From NCBI GenBank assembly GCA_905373085.1, contig CAJPRR010000031.1:1-17476 (forward strand): a DNA stretch of 17,476 nt. The letters run 5' to 3'. This DNA is from an uncultured Selenomonas sp. Its GTDB lineage: Bacteria; Bacillota; Negativicutes; Selenomonadales; Selenomonadaceae. Below the pieces are notes generated by a model. The model searched no databases. It was not told the DNA's origin and was given only the letters and a program-made list of their open reading frames with translations. A program made the translations under genes and the position numbers. Shown here in pieces: positions 1-6,260 of the stretch (the stretch's first letter is position 1; each line of letters begins with the position of its first letter).

Positions 1-17
1 ATCAAACTCTCCGAAAA
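1..17 (-). rRNA. rrs: 16S ribosomal RNA, 5' end only (partial)
   Basis: Read on the minus strand, the last bases are CGGAGAGTTTGAT. This contains the near-universal start of bacterial 16S rRNA (AGAGTTTGAT, E. coli positions 8-17). Counting back places the mature 5' end at about position 17. The rest of the gene lies beyond the left edge. The tandem promoters and boxA-like leader just upstream on the same strand support the call. The exact mature end is an estimate. Confidence 0.9.
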
Positions 18-26
18 AACTTGGTC

Positions 27-125
27 TTTTTCCGCTATGCTGCGTCACGGCTTCGCGCCGCTTCCTCGACGTACGCGAGTACGTCTGCGGGGCGTCGCTT
101 CGCCGTTCCTTGCCTAGCGAAAAAA
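27..125 (-). other. Long imperfect stem-loop in the rRNA operon leader
   Basis: Bases 27-37 and 115-125 pair (T-run plus CGCTA with TAGCG plus A-run). Further blocks pair inward, and the tip is a perfect 7-bp stem GACGTAC/GTACGTC (68-74, 79-85) closing on a GCGA loop (75-78). The whole element is about 100 nt with several internal mismatches. It sits directly before the mature 16S 5' end, so in the transcript it would be a leader structure, perhaps used in RNase processing or ribosome assembly. It has no credible coding content. Function is inferred from position only. Confidence 0.55.
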
Positions 126-138
126 TCCCTGCGTTTTT

Positions 139-174
139 TCTCCGTATCCAACATGGTTATGTTGGATGCGGAGA
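139..174 (-). other. Leader hairpin, 16-bp stem
   Basis: The arms TCTCCGTATCCAACAT (139-154) and ATGTTGGATGCGGAGA (159-174) pair over 16 positions with one wobble, around a 4-nt loop GGTT. The hairpin lies in the transcribed leader between the rRNA promoters and 16S. Such hairpins in rRNA leaders are often RNase III or maturation sites; that role is inferred. Smaller hairpins are also visible at 290-309 (CATCAAGA/TCTTGATG) and 321-340 (TGAATCAT/ATGATTCA). Confidence 0.6.
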
Positions 175-348
175 ACTTTGCATTCAGTTTGCAGAGAGCC
201 GTTGATTGGCTCTTTTTATCTTTGGATACGATTCTTTCGAACCGCATAAAGAAATTGTCGATTGCTTTTATAGTTCACAATCAATGTTTCATCAAGATTT
301 CTCTTGATGGACATCTGGCTTGAATCATATAGATGATTCATTTCTGCA

Positions 349-369
349 TTGTTTAGTTTTCAAGGAACA
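349..369 (-). promoter_or_regulatory. boxA-like antitermination element of rRNA leader
   Basis: The minus strand reads GTTCCTTGAAAACTAAACAA, closely matching the motif found in Firmicutes rRNA leaders (Bacillus boxA type, TGCTCTTTGAAAACT). It lies just downstream of promoter P2 and upstream of the 321-340 hairpin. NusB/NusE (S10) binding and rRNA antitermination are the known role of this element; its activity here is inferred. Confidence 0.7.
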
Positions 370-421
370 CCGCCGAATCGCTTCGGCTCGTTGCCGCTCG
401 TTCTTCGCAGGCGACTCGCCT

Positions 422-450
422 ATTTTACTTCATCCGCGAGGGATTGTCAA
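422..450 (-). promoter_or_regulatory. rRNA operon promoter P2
   Basis: The minus strand has a perfect -35 TTGACA (445-450), a 17-nt spacer and a -10 TAAAAT (422-427, 5 of 6 consensus). It lies about 87 nt downstream of a second equally strong promoter in the same direction. Tandem sigma-A promoters are typical of Firmicutes rrn operons. Confidence 0.85.
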
Positions 451-508
451 GCACTTTTTTGAAGTCTGTTCGAGCGTCTTGCTGTCGCTTGCCGCAACAG
501 TAAGTAGT

Positions 509-537
509 ATAATACACGAAAGCGGACGGACTGTCAA
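509..537 (-). promoter_or_regulatory. rRNA operon promoter P1
   Basis: The minus strand has a perfect -35 TTGACA (532-537), a 17-nt spacer and -10 TATTAT (509-514). Upstream of the -35, bases 541-556 are rich in A and T tracts and resemble an UP element. The -35 is flanked by an inverted repeat: arms at 522-532 and 561-571 match over 10 of 11 positions. Transcription would start near 500-503 and run toward 16S. Confidence 0.85.
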
Positions 538-608
538 CACCTTTTTGAAAAAAAGTGGAAAGTCCGCCCGCCGATTTTTATCCAATATCTAAAATATCCG
601 TGCTGATC

Positions 609-740
609 TCATAAATCCGCACTATCGCCGAGTTTTATGCCGCCGAGCGCGTAGTCCGCATCGGGCAGACGCGCCGCCGAGCAGATATTCGCTGCAAGCA
701 GCAGAACGGCGATCAGTGAAAGCATCACGCACCTTTTCAC
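609..740 (-). CDS. Short secreted ORF, probably a truncated gene (43 aa)
   Basis: A GTG start at 740 is preceded by a good Shine-Dalgarno (GGGAGG, 13 nt away counting to its first bases). It opens a 43-codon frame ending in TGA. The first 22 or so residues are a clean signal peptide: KR, a hydrophobic stretch MLSLIAVLLLAAN, then ICSAA. The remaining part, RLPDADYALGGIKLGDSADL, looks like the start of a mature secreted domain of the 'GGI.LGDS' kind and then stops. The gap from the upstream zinc-ribbon gene is 15 nt, so they are probably co-transcribed. Removing one T near 613 would extend the frame only by about ten codons, so a simple frameshift does not restore a long protein. It may be the stump of a longer gene cut off by the rRNA operon, or a genuine small exported peptide. 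Confidence 0.5.
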   Translation of the reverse strand: MKRCVMLSLIAVLLLAANICSAARLPDADYALGGIKLGDSADL

Positions 741-755
741 GAAGACCGCCTCCCT

Positions 756-1619
756 TCACTGCAGCGGATCCGGGCCGAAGCGGTTCGGACCGGGCGTGCC
801 GGGCTTGAAGAGGAGCAACAGCCCAAAAACGATGTTCACAAGCGGCACGAAGTGGAGAAGGACGAGCCACCCCGACCAGTCGTTATCGTGGCAGCGACGG
901 ATCCCCAAGGAAATGCCGATGACCGTTGCCGGAAGATATAAGACAAAGATGACCGCATAGAGGAAGAGCAAGAGCGCCATGCCAAGATCGGGCGAGCTTT
1001 CAGCAACCTTGGCAACAATCAGTCCGAGGACGCCCGAAACGATCTGTACGATAACGGAGCTGATGAGGCAGACCGCCAATCCACGCAGGACGTACGGCTT
1101 GCGATTCAGGCGGCCCTCAAAGGAAAGAAGCTTTTCCTTCCATTCGCCCAAGCCGCCGGCCGCCCCCGCTGCACGTGCCCCGCTGCCGAAGGCGCTTCCC
1201 GGAGCGCCGGTCGGACGAGACATCGGCTGTCCACCGGCCGGCACGGCCTCATCAGGCGAGGTCTGCACCGGCGATGCAGGAAACGGCTGCGCTCCCGCAC
1301 CCTGCGGCGGTGCAAAAGTCTGCGGCGAAGGCGGCGCGAAATTCTGCGGTGCATTTTGCGGCCTCGGGGCATTCGCAGTCGGCGGCTGCGCGGAGGCCAT
1401 CGCAGGCGGCACGCCCGGCGCTTGCCGCTGCGCCGACTGCTGTGCCGCTCCTGCCGAAACAGCTTGACCGCATTCGGGGCAGAAGCGCATACCCGCTTCC
1501 AAGGCAGCGCCGCATCGTGCACATTCGTGCTCTTCGGACTGAGCCGTGCCGCATTTCGGGCACGACGTTACGTCACTGCCCAGAGGGATGCCGCAGCCCG
1601 CACATTTTTTCAAAGCCAT
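756..1619 (-). CDS. Zinc-ribbon and DUF805 membrane protein
   Basis: The 287-aa protein starts with two zinc ribbons, CxxC pairs at C6/C9 with C20/C23 and C33/C36 with C47/C50. A low-complexity Pro/Ala/Gln linker (about 55-150) follows. The C-terminal DUF805 domain (about 160-287) has the FEGRLNRKPY entry motif, three to four hydrophobic segments and the CHDNDWSGW loop. DUF805 proteins are small inner-membrane proteins of unknown function; zinc ribbons fused to membrane domains are common in Firmicutes. I chose the ATG at 1619 because AAGGAG (1629-1634) touches the upstream ATG at 1628 but is 9 nt from this one. It precedes the short secreted ORF by 15 nt. The biochemical role is unknown. Confidence 0.85.
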   Translation of the reverse strand: MALKKCAGCGIPLGSDVTSCPKCGTAQSEEHECARCGAALEAGMRFCPECGQAVSAGAAQQSAQRQAPGVPPAMASAQPPTANAPRPQNAPQNFAPPSPQTFAPPQGAGAQPFPASPVQTSPDEAVPAGGQPMSRPTGAPGSAFGSGARAAGAAGGLGEWKEKLLSFEGRLNRKPYVLRGLAVCLISSVIVQIVSGVLGLIVAKVAESSPDLGMALLLFLYAVIFVLYLPATVIGISLGIRRCHDNDWSGWLVLLHFVPLVNIVFGLLLLFKPGTPGPNRFGPDPLQ

Positions 1620-1702
1620 AAATCTCATCTCCTTGCAGCTACAGAAAATTATCCTTATGAATACTGTTCTCTGCCGAGAGAGAAACTCCTTCCCCCAAAA
1701 TG

Positions 1703-1730
1703 AAAAAGCAGCCCATCATCCATGAGCTGC
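1703..1730 (-). terminator. Intrinsic terminator after the DUF1232 gene
   Basis: On the minus strand the stem GCAGCTCAT/ATGGGCTGC (9 bp, one wobble) has a 5-nt loop and is followed by TTTTT (1703-1707). It lies just downstream of the stop at 1744 and separates that gene from the zinc-ribbon gene. Confidence 0.8.
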
Positions 1731-1743
1731 CCAAATCCATATA

Positions 1744-2112
1744 TCAGCGAAAGATCGCTGCGACTCCCCAGACGATCAGAGCGATCCATGCAATAAGTGC
1801 GAGCGAGGCGAGCGCCACGATATAAGGCAGCCGCCGCCCGAGCCGCTCGGCCTTCGCCTGTGCATCCGCACGCACGTGCGGCGGCAAAAAGCGGATCAGC
1901 CCGAAGACCGCCGCTGGCAGAACCGCCGCATCGTCCACCATGCCGAGAACGGGAACCGTATCCGGGATGACGTCGATCGGACTGATGCAGTAGAGCAGCC
2001 CGACGAGAAACGCCGCCTTGATCGCCACAGGTGTGCGAGGGTCCTTGACTGCTGCCATCATGACGAGCAAATCTTCACGAAACATCTTCAAAAAGGAAAA
2101 AAGCTTCCACAT
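1744..2112 (-). CDS. YkvA-like DUF1232 membrane protein
   Basis: The 122-aa protein carries the DUF1232 signature: KDPRTPVAIKAAFLVGLLY followed by CISPIDVIPDTVPVLGMVDD (about residues 23-62). This is the hallmark YCxSPIDxIPD-xxPxxGxxDD motif of the YkvA family. A C-terminal hydrophobic helix (about 97-120) adds a membrane anchor. The family is widespread and of unknown function; a few members are linked to envelope homeostasis. The start is supported by GGGAGG about 9 nt upstream. The gene stands alone between two terminators. Confidence 0.85.
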   Translation of the reverse strand: MWKLFSFLKMFREDLLVMMAAVKDPRTPVAIKAAFLVGLLYCISPIDVIPDTVPVLGMVDDAAVLPAAVFGLIRFLPPHVRADAQAKAERLGRRLPYIVALASLALIAWIALIVWGVAAIFR

Positions 2113-2158
2113 AAAACCGCCTCCCCGGCAAAATCATCTCGCAACAGAGTCACAAGCG

Positions 2159-2187
2159 AAAAGAGAGAACGCCCCGCGTCCTCTCTC
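2159..2187 (-). terminator. Probable intrinsic terminator after the secreted-protein pair
   Basis: On the minus strand GAGAGAGGACG (2177-2187) pairs with CGTTCTCTC (2163-2171), with a two-base bulge and a short GC loop, followed by TTTT (2159-2162). It lies just after the stop at 2209. Confidence 0.6.
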
Positions 2188-2208
2188 GTGTTCTTCTGCC
2201 CTATATGG

Positions 2209-2835
2209 TCACGGCGCTGCAGCGGCCTCTTCCTGTTCACGCATGGCCTGAGTCAAGTCTTCCTTGGAAACGCCCAGATCGACATCCGTCTCAACGACGG
2301 CCGTAAAGAACGAGCCTTTCTTGTAAACAGCCTGCGCGCCCTTGATGAAAAGCCCTCCGATGATCCCCTGCGTGAGAGCGTTGTCGTGATGGGCGACCTT
2401 CTTTTCTTTCGTACCGCACAGCGGAACCGTGATTCCGTTTTCCGTTTGCACGGACTTCATCTCTATCACGAGGAGACCCGAGCGCCCATATACGCCGGCA
2501 GGGCGATTCTTCGCAACAACGGCGCGCACATCCGCCTTCGAGCGAATCACCGTCACGCCGTTCAGCCGCAAGTCACCGAGCACGACGACGGGAACAAAAT
2601 CGCCCTCGCTTACATCCTTGGAAGACACCTCACGCTCCAAGCGAAGGGAAAGCTCCGTGCCGGCGGGGATATATGCATGTCCTTCTTCCACCCCCTCCGG
2701 CGCGGAAGCCTCTGCAAGATGTGCAAGCAGCATCAGGCACGCCACAAGACCCGTAAGGCACAGCAAACGCCCCCATGTCTCACTGCTCAAGGTCAACGCC
2801 GCTGTTTTCCGCCACAAACGCCTGAATCTTTGCAT
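2209..2835 (-). CDS. Predicted secreted protein, unknown function
   Basis: About 208 aa. A basic N-terminus (MQRFRRLWRK) is followed by a hydrophobic segment (about 24-42) ending in AEASA, a likely signal-peptidase I site. The mature part begins with 'IPAGTELSLRLEREVSSKDV.EGD', a small beta-rich module seen in secreted Firmicutes proteins, then a Gly-rich stretch GIIGGLFIKGA and a charged tail ending in EEAAAAP. I do not recognise an enzyme motif. The ATG at 2835 has GGAG 7 nt upstream, but using it makes the gene overlap the preceding one by 56 nt, so a later non-ATG start is possible. It is probably co-transcribed with the preceding secreted protein gene and followed by a terminator. Confidence 0.7.
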   Translation of the reverse strand: MQRFRRLWRKTAALTLSSETWGRLLCLTGLVACLMLLAHLAEASAPEGVEEGHAYIPAGTELSLRLEREVSSKDVSEGDFVPVVVLGDLRLNGVTVIRSKADVRAVVAKNRPAGVYGRSGLLVIEMKSVQTENGITVPLCGTKEKKVAHHDNALTQGIIGGLFIKGAQAVYKKGSFFTAVVETDVDLGVSKEDLTQAMREQEEAAAAP

Positions 2836-3382
2836 TTCCCTTCTCCATCGCATCCGTCAGCGCATTGACGATCGGGGACTTGAAGCCGACACCGCCAAAT
2901 ACGGTCTTGTTATCGTCCGAACTCGTCGTTTTAAAGGCGTACAGCTTGTCTGCTTTTGCCGCATAAACTTTGTACGCGAGCTTCGTCTTCACCGTGACCT
3001 TCACCTGAAAAAATGACTCGTGGCGCGAAGCGTGCAGCTCGGCAATCTCCATTGCCACGACGTAGTCCGCGCCCGTCGCATCTGCAACAGCCTTCATCTG
3101 ATCCTTGTCGGGAAGCTCCTCGTCCTCCGTCGTATACCCTGTCTTTGAAAGGGCGCTTTGCGTTTCGGCGTCCGGCACGACCACATAGCCTGCCGTCGAG
3201 AAGTAATTCGTGTACTTTTCCGTCACCGTTTCGTCCACGTATCCCTGGTTCTCCTCCGAGGAGTTGAAATATTGGAGCACGGCGATTTTCGCGCCATTCT
3301 GCATGCCCGTCTCCGCCGGAGAAGCTGCACAGACGCCGCAGACAGAAAGCGCCATGAGTAAAATACAGAGAATTTTGTTCAT
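2780..3382 (-). CDS. Predicted secreted protein, unknown function
   Basis: The 200-aa protein begins with a clear signal peptide (MNKILCILLMALSVCGVCAA, cleavage near residue 20). The mature chain 'AKIAVLQYFNSSEE...' followed by 'ADYVVAMEIAELH' resembles the alpha/beta periplasmic fold used by CsgG- or GNA1162-type lipoproteins (strand, helix, then a conserved ADYVV strand). I see no lipobox and cannot assign a family. The ATG at 3382 has GAGGTG 6 nt upstream; a more upstream start would lack both a binding site and a clean signal peptide. The gene overlaps the following secreted protein gene, suggesting the two are translated together and act in the envelope. Confidence 0.75.
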   Translation of the reverse strand: MNKILCILLMALSVCGVCAASPAETGMQNGAKIAVLQYFNSSEENQGYVDETVTEKYTNYFSTAGYVVVPDAETQSALSKTGYTTEDEELPDKDQMKAVADATGADYVVAMEIAELHASRHESFFQVKVTVKTKLAYKVYAAKADKLYAFKTTSSDDNKTVFGGVGFKSPIVNALTDAMEKGNAKIQAFVAENSGVDLEQ

Positions 3383-3485
3383 CCAAAACACCTCACAAAA
3401 TGAAACCATAAAAACACTTCATGCTTAAAAGAGTTCGACTAAAGTTTCTCAAATCCTTTTCTCATCTCAAATTTCTTGGCAACTC

Positions 3486-5318
3486 TCACTTCGCCAGCGC
3501 TTTTGCCAGCGCATCGTGCACGAGTTTTGCGTACTGCTCCGTGCCCGCGTCGTTCGGGTGCACGCCGTCACCCGAGAGCCATTCGGGGTGCTTCGATACG
3601 AGTCCGTACCAGTCGATGACTGTCACATTCTTATTCTCGGCAGCCATCTTTCGGATGTATTCATTGTTCGGATCCTGCCACGAAAGGTGCGGCGCATAGA
3701 CATTAACCCAGAAGATGCGGCGGCTCGATCCCAAAAGCTTCAAAAGCCCCTGCGTCTCTTGCACATAGCGCTCGCCGGCGGCGAGCGGCCCGTTCGTGCC
3801 GAGCGAGACGACGACGACGCTGCCGAGCCTGCCCTGCGCCGCGAGGCTCTGCGCGGCTTCGATTCCGCCGCCCACATAGCGCGAGACTTCCGCATCGACC
3901 GCGCAGCCGGGCAGCGCCTTCTGCAAATCTCCCGCCGCAGACAGCATGACCGAGTCGCCAATGCAGGCGACGCCCGAAAGATCCGCCGCCTTCATGCGTG
4001 CCGCCTTGTCCTCTGCGGCTTTTGCCGCCGCTGCCTTCTCGGCCTCTTCCTTCTGCCGCGCGAGTTCCGCCGCGTTCTTTTCAAGACGTGCATTGAGCTG
4101 CGCCCGCGCCTCCGCCTTGTAGCCGGCAGGCGCCGCAAGCCCCTTGCAGCCGAAGCCCATCAAGAAGACGCCGCACAGAGTGACAGCGAGAAAGCACGCC
4201 CCCTGCGCATGGACGAGGCGATTGCCGAACGCAGGCAGCTCGCGCCTGCCGACGCTCTTCGTCAACGCCTCCGTCCACATGGCGAGCAGCAAGATGACTG
4301 CGATCTCCCATGCGGCAAAATACGGCATCGCCTCCCAGCCCTTTTGTTGAAACAGGAAGATCACGGGGTACTGCCAGAGGAAGATGCCATAGCTGCGCGT
4401 GCCAATCCAGCGAAAGACGCGCATATCGAGAAACTTGCCAATCGTCATGCCGCGATCCGCCGTGATCGCGAGCAAAAGACAGAACAGAAGCGTCACGGAG
4501 AACATGCCGCCCCGATAAAGCAGCGGATTCGCGCCGTCGAGGAAAACGCACGCGAAGAGGACGGCGACGAGCAGAAGCTCGAAGCTGACGAACTCTGCGA
4601 TCTCGCGCCAAAGCGAATTCTTCTTCGCCGCAGAAGCCCCCGCACGCCAAAGCCCCATCGCCGCGCCCAGAAGGAGCGCAAAAACGCGCGTATCCGTGCC
4701 ATAGTAAAGGCGCGTCGCATCTGCCCCCATCTGATACGAAAGCGGCATGAGAACCGCCGTCCCAAAGCCAAGCGCGGCGATGACCGCTATGCCCGCCCCT
4801 TTCCCCAGACAATGCGAGACAAGCGTATGAAGCAGAAAAAGCAGCGGCCACAAGAGGAACGCATATTGCAGCTCGATGCCCATGAACCACAGATGCGTGA
4901 ACGGCGACGCATTGGCAATGCGCGTAAAATAGTCGGCGTGCGCGGCGATCTGCCACCAGTTGTTATAGCCGAGCGCGACGGAAAGAACCTCCGCGCGCAT
5001 GTCCATGACCGTCTCGGGCAGCACGAGGGAATACACGCCGAGCGTCACGAAGAGCACGATGACGAGCGCGGGATACAAGCGCAAAAGGCGCTTCAAGAGA
5101 TAACGTCCGAGAGAAAACCCGCCCGAGAGCCGTTCCCGCTCCGTCGTGTAGGCGAGAAGATACCCCGTCAAAACAAAAAACAAGGATACCCCGAGGTATC
5201 CCCCTCTCACCACATCGGGAAATATATGGAACAACGTGACGCCGACAATCGCCAATGTGCGCAGAGCATCGAGCCCCTGAATCCGCTTCGTCGGCCTTCC
5301 TCCAACGTAATCTGCCAT
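3486..5318 (-). CDS. OatA-like O-acyltransferase (acyltransferase-3 plus SGNH domain)
   Basis: The 610-aa protein has an N-terminal acyltransferase-3 membrane domain (about 12-390, around ten helices). Its motifs are RIQGLDALRTLAI, the catalytic-type His in LFHIFPD (H31), GGYLGVSLFFVLTGYL and HLWFMGIELQYA. An Ala/Lys/Glu-rich helical linker (about 400-446), probably a coiled coil outside the membrane, leads to an SGNH hydrolase domain. That domain has GDSVM with nucleophile S456, GTNG with N509, and the D584-x-x-H587 pair in GDGVHPND. This architecture matches OatA, which O-acetylates peptidoglycan MurNAc; acetylation of another surface glycan is possible. ATG 5318 is chosen because the predicted promoter starts transcription near 5340, excluding the TTG at 5357. 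It is transcribed alone. Confidence 0.88.
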   Translation of the reverse strand: MADYVGGRPTKRIQGLDALRTLAIVGVTLFHIFPDVVRGGYLGVSLFFVLTGYLLAYTTERERLSGGFSLGRYLLKRLLRLYPALVIVLFVTLGVYSLVLPETVMDMRAEVLSVALGYNNWWQIAAHADYFTRIANASPFTHLWFMGIELQYAFLLWPLLFLLHTLVSHCLGKGAGIAVIAALGFGTAVLMPLSYQMGADATRLYYGTDTRVFALLLGAAMGLWRAGASAAKKNSLWREIAEFVSFELLLVAVLFACVFLDGANPLLYRGGMFSVTLLFCLLLAITADRGMTIGKFLDMRVFRWIGTRSYGIFLWQYPVIFLFQQKGWEAMPYFAAWEIAVILLLAMWTEALTKSVGRRELPAFGNRLVHAQGACFLAVTLCGVFLMGFGCKGLAAPAGYKAEARAQLNARLEKNAAELARQKEEAEKAAAAKAAEDKAARMKAADLSGVACIGDSVMLSAAGDLQKALPGCAVDAEVSRYVGGGIEAAQSLAAQGRLGSVVVVSLGTNGPLAAGERYVQETQGLLKLLGSSRRIFWVNVYAPHLSWQDPNNEYIRKMAAENKNVTVIDWYGLVSKHPEWLSGDGVHPNDAGTEQYAKLVHDALAKALAK

Positions 5319-5345
5319 AAATCCACCATCCTTTGTATGCTCTCC

Positions 5346-5374
5346 ATTATCGCACAAACGAAAAGCCTCTTCAA
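5346..5374 (-). promoter_or_regulatory. Predicted promoter of the O-acyltransferase gene
   Basis: The minus strand has TTGAAG (5369-5374), a 17-nt spacer and GATAAT (5346-5351). The expected start near 5340 leaves a leader of about 20 nt before the ATG at 5318. The -35 lies between the arms of the 5355-5388 inverted repeat. Confidence 0.65.
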
Positions 5375-5388
5375 GGGATTTTCGTTTG
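5355..5388. repeat. Inverted repeat between divergent promoters (candidate operator)
   Basis: The perfect 10-nt arms CAAACGAAAA (5355-5364) and TTTTCGTTTG (5379-5388) are separated by 14 nt. The repeat covers the -35 and spacer of the leftward acyltransferase promoter and touches the -35 of the rightward thiT promoter (5386-5391). This placement fits binding of a dimeric regulator controlling both directions. It is not followed by a T-run in a position that would suit a terminator for any known gene here. The regulator is unknown. Confidence 0.5.
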
Positions 5389-5414
5389 CTTTCGGAAGGG
5401 ACGAATTGTATAAT
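5386..5414 (+). promoter_or_regulatory. Predicted promoter upstream of the thiT leader
   Basis: TTGCTT (5386-5391, 3 of 6 consensus), a 17-nt spacer and a perfect TATAAT (5409-5414). Transcription would start near 5421 and cross the toxin-antitoxin remnant before thiT. Confidence 0.55.
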
Positions 5415-5521
5415 TAAGAAAACGACGCCCCCTGCTCGGACTTTTGAAAGAGGCTCCTGCAGATCTGGATGCAGAGTCTATACGAAAGGAGCGTCTGCAG
5501 CGTCATGAAGGCACTCTGTGA
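5414..5521 (+). pseudogene. Antitoxin C-terminal fragment (VapB-like)
   Basis: The open frame runs from directly after an in-frame TAA at 5411 to the TGA at 5519. It encodes 35 residues including PLLGLLKEAPADLDAESIRK, then ERLQRHEGTL. This looks like the C-terminal tail of antitoxins that pair with PIN toxins: an 'LLG.LK' turn and a short basic, charged helix. It has no usable start codon or DNA-binding N-terminus, so the 5' part is lost. Its stop overlaps the ATG of the toxin fragment, the usual arrangement in intact toxin-antitoxin operons. The family is inferred from layout and tail only. Confidence 0.55.
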
Positions 5522-5564
5522 TACAAATATCATCCTCGACGTACTGTTGGCAAGAGAACAATGA
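5505..5564 (+). pseudogene. PIN-domain toxin N-terminal fragment (VapC-like)
   Basis: The ATG at 5505 opens MKALCDTNIILDVLLAREQ and then hits TGA at 5562. 'DTNIILDVLL.R' is the diagnostic first strand and helix of PIN-domain ribonucleases, whose first catalytic Asp (D6 here) is present. The other acidic residues and more than 100 residues are gone. AAAGGAG lies upstream, and the ATG overlaps the antitoxin fragment by 17 nt. The break is directly followed by the thiT start region, so the toxin body was deleted at this junction. Confidence 0.75.
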
Positions 5565-5578
5565 AAGGACAGATAAAT

Positions 5579-6220
5579 ATGGACACTCTGCTGCAAAACA
5601 TCTCAGCCATTCTTGAGCACCCGGCGAGCCTCATCGCGCTTATCGCCGTGCTCTTCGCGATTCTCTCGCACCTCTACTTCAGGCGCGTGCGGCTCACGAC
5701 GCCGATGATCGTGACCATCGCCCTCATGCTCGCGATGACCGTCATCCTGCACCAGTTCCGCCTCTACCACATGCCGCAGGGCGGCAGCGTGACGCTCGGC
5801 GCGATGGTGCCGCTGCTCTTTGTTTCCTATCGCTACGGAGTCGGCACAGGCTGCCTCGCAGGCTTCCTCTACGGCATCTTCAACATGATGCAGGATCCCT
5901 ATTTGCTGCACCCCGTGCAGGTGCTCTTCGACTACCCGCTGCCCTATATGGCGCTCTCGCTCGCCGCACTCTTTCCCTCACACCGCATGGCGTCGACGGC
6001 GCTCGCCTTTTTCGTGCGCTTTTTCTGCCACATCGTGAGCGGCGTCGTATTCTTCGCGTCCTACGCTCCCGCAGGTACAAGCCCCCTCGTCTACTCGCTG
6101 ACCTTCAACGCGACGTACCTCGTTCCCGAGTGCCTGATCTGCTTCGCTCTCTTGAAGGTGCTGCCCGTAGAAAGGCTCATGGCGGCGATGGATCGCCAAA
6201 CGGCGCCGCACGCGCACTGA
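5579..6220 (+). CDS. thiT: ThiT-like thiamine ECF transporter S-component
   Basis: The 213-aa membrane protein has about six hydrophobic helices after a short extra N-terminal one. Sequence blocks match ThiT: 'GGSVTLGAMVPLLFVSYRYG' (68-87), 'HPVQVLFDYPLPY' (111-123), and the substrate-site region HIVSGVVFFASYAPAG (151-166) with VYSLTFN (171-177), including the expected His, Tyr and Asn. ThiT binds thiamine and works with a shared EcfA/A'/T energising module, which is not in this window. The ATG at 5579 is preferred because AAAGGA lies 9 nt upstream; the ATG at 5561 lacks a good site and overlaps the toxin remnant. I see no TPP riboswitch in its leader. rarD follows after 40 nt and is probably co-transcribed. 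Confidence 0.88.
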   Translation: MDTLLQNISAILEHPASLIALIAVLFAILSHLYFRRVRLTTPMIVTIALMLAMTVILHQFRLYHMPQGGSVTLGAMVPLLFVSYRYGVGTGCLAGFLYGIFNMMQDPYLLHPVQVLFDYPLPYMALSLAALFPSHRMASTALAFFVRFFCHIVSGVVFFASYAPAGTSPLVYSLTFNATYLVPECLICFALLKVLPVERLMAAMDRQTAPHAH

Positions 6221-6260
6221 TCATCCCATTCACACAAAACGGAAAGAAGTTTTTCATCCC

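Noticed and set aside
195..217. Hairpin with T-run on the plus strand (AGAGCC/GGCTCT plus TTTTT)
   Set aside because: It looks like a terminator, but no rightward gene precedes it. On the transcribed minus strand it is just another leader hairpin.
21..592. Short open frames in the rRNA leader region
   Set aside because: They lie in or antisense to rRNA promoters, boxA and hairpins, and lack ribosome binding sites and recognisable products.
3383..3485. Possible promoter TTGAGA with TTTAAG upstream of the secreted-protein pair
   Set aside because: The -10 matches only 3 of 6 consensus positions, too weak to call, although some promoter must lie near here.
3516..5417. Long rightward open frame (633 codons)
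   Set aside because: It is antisense to the O-acyltransferase gene, has no recognisable domain and a composition dominated by Arg, Ala and Glu.
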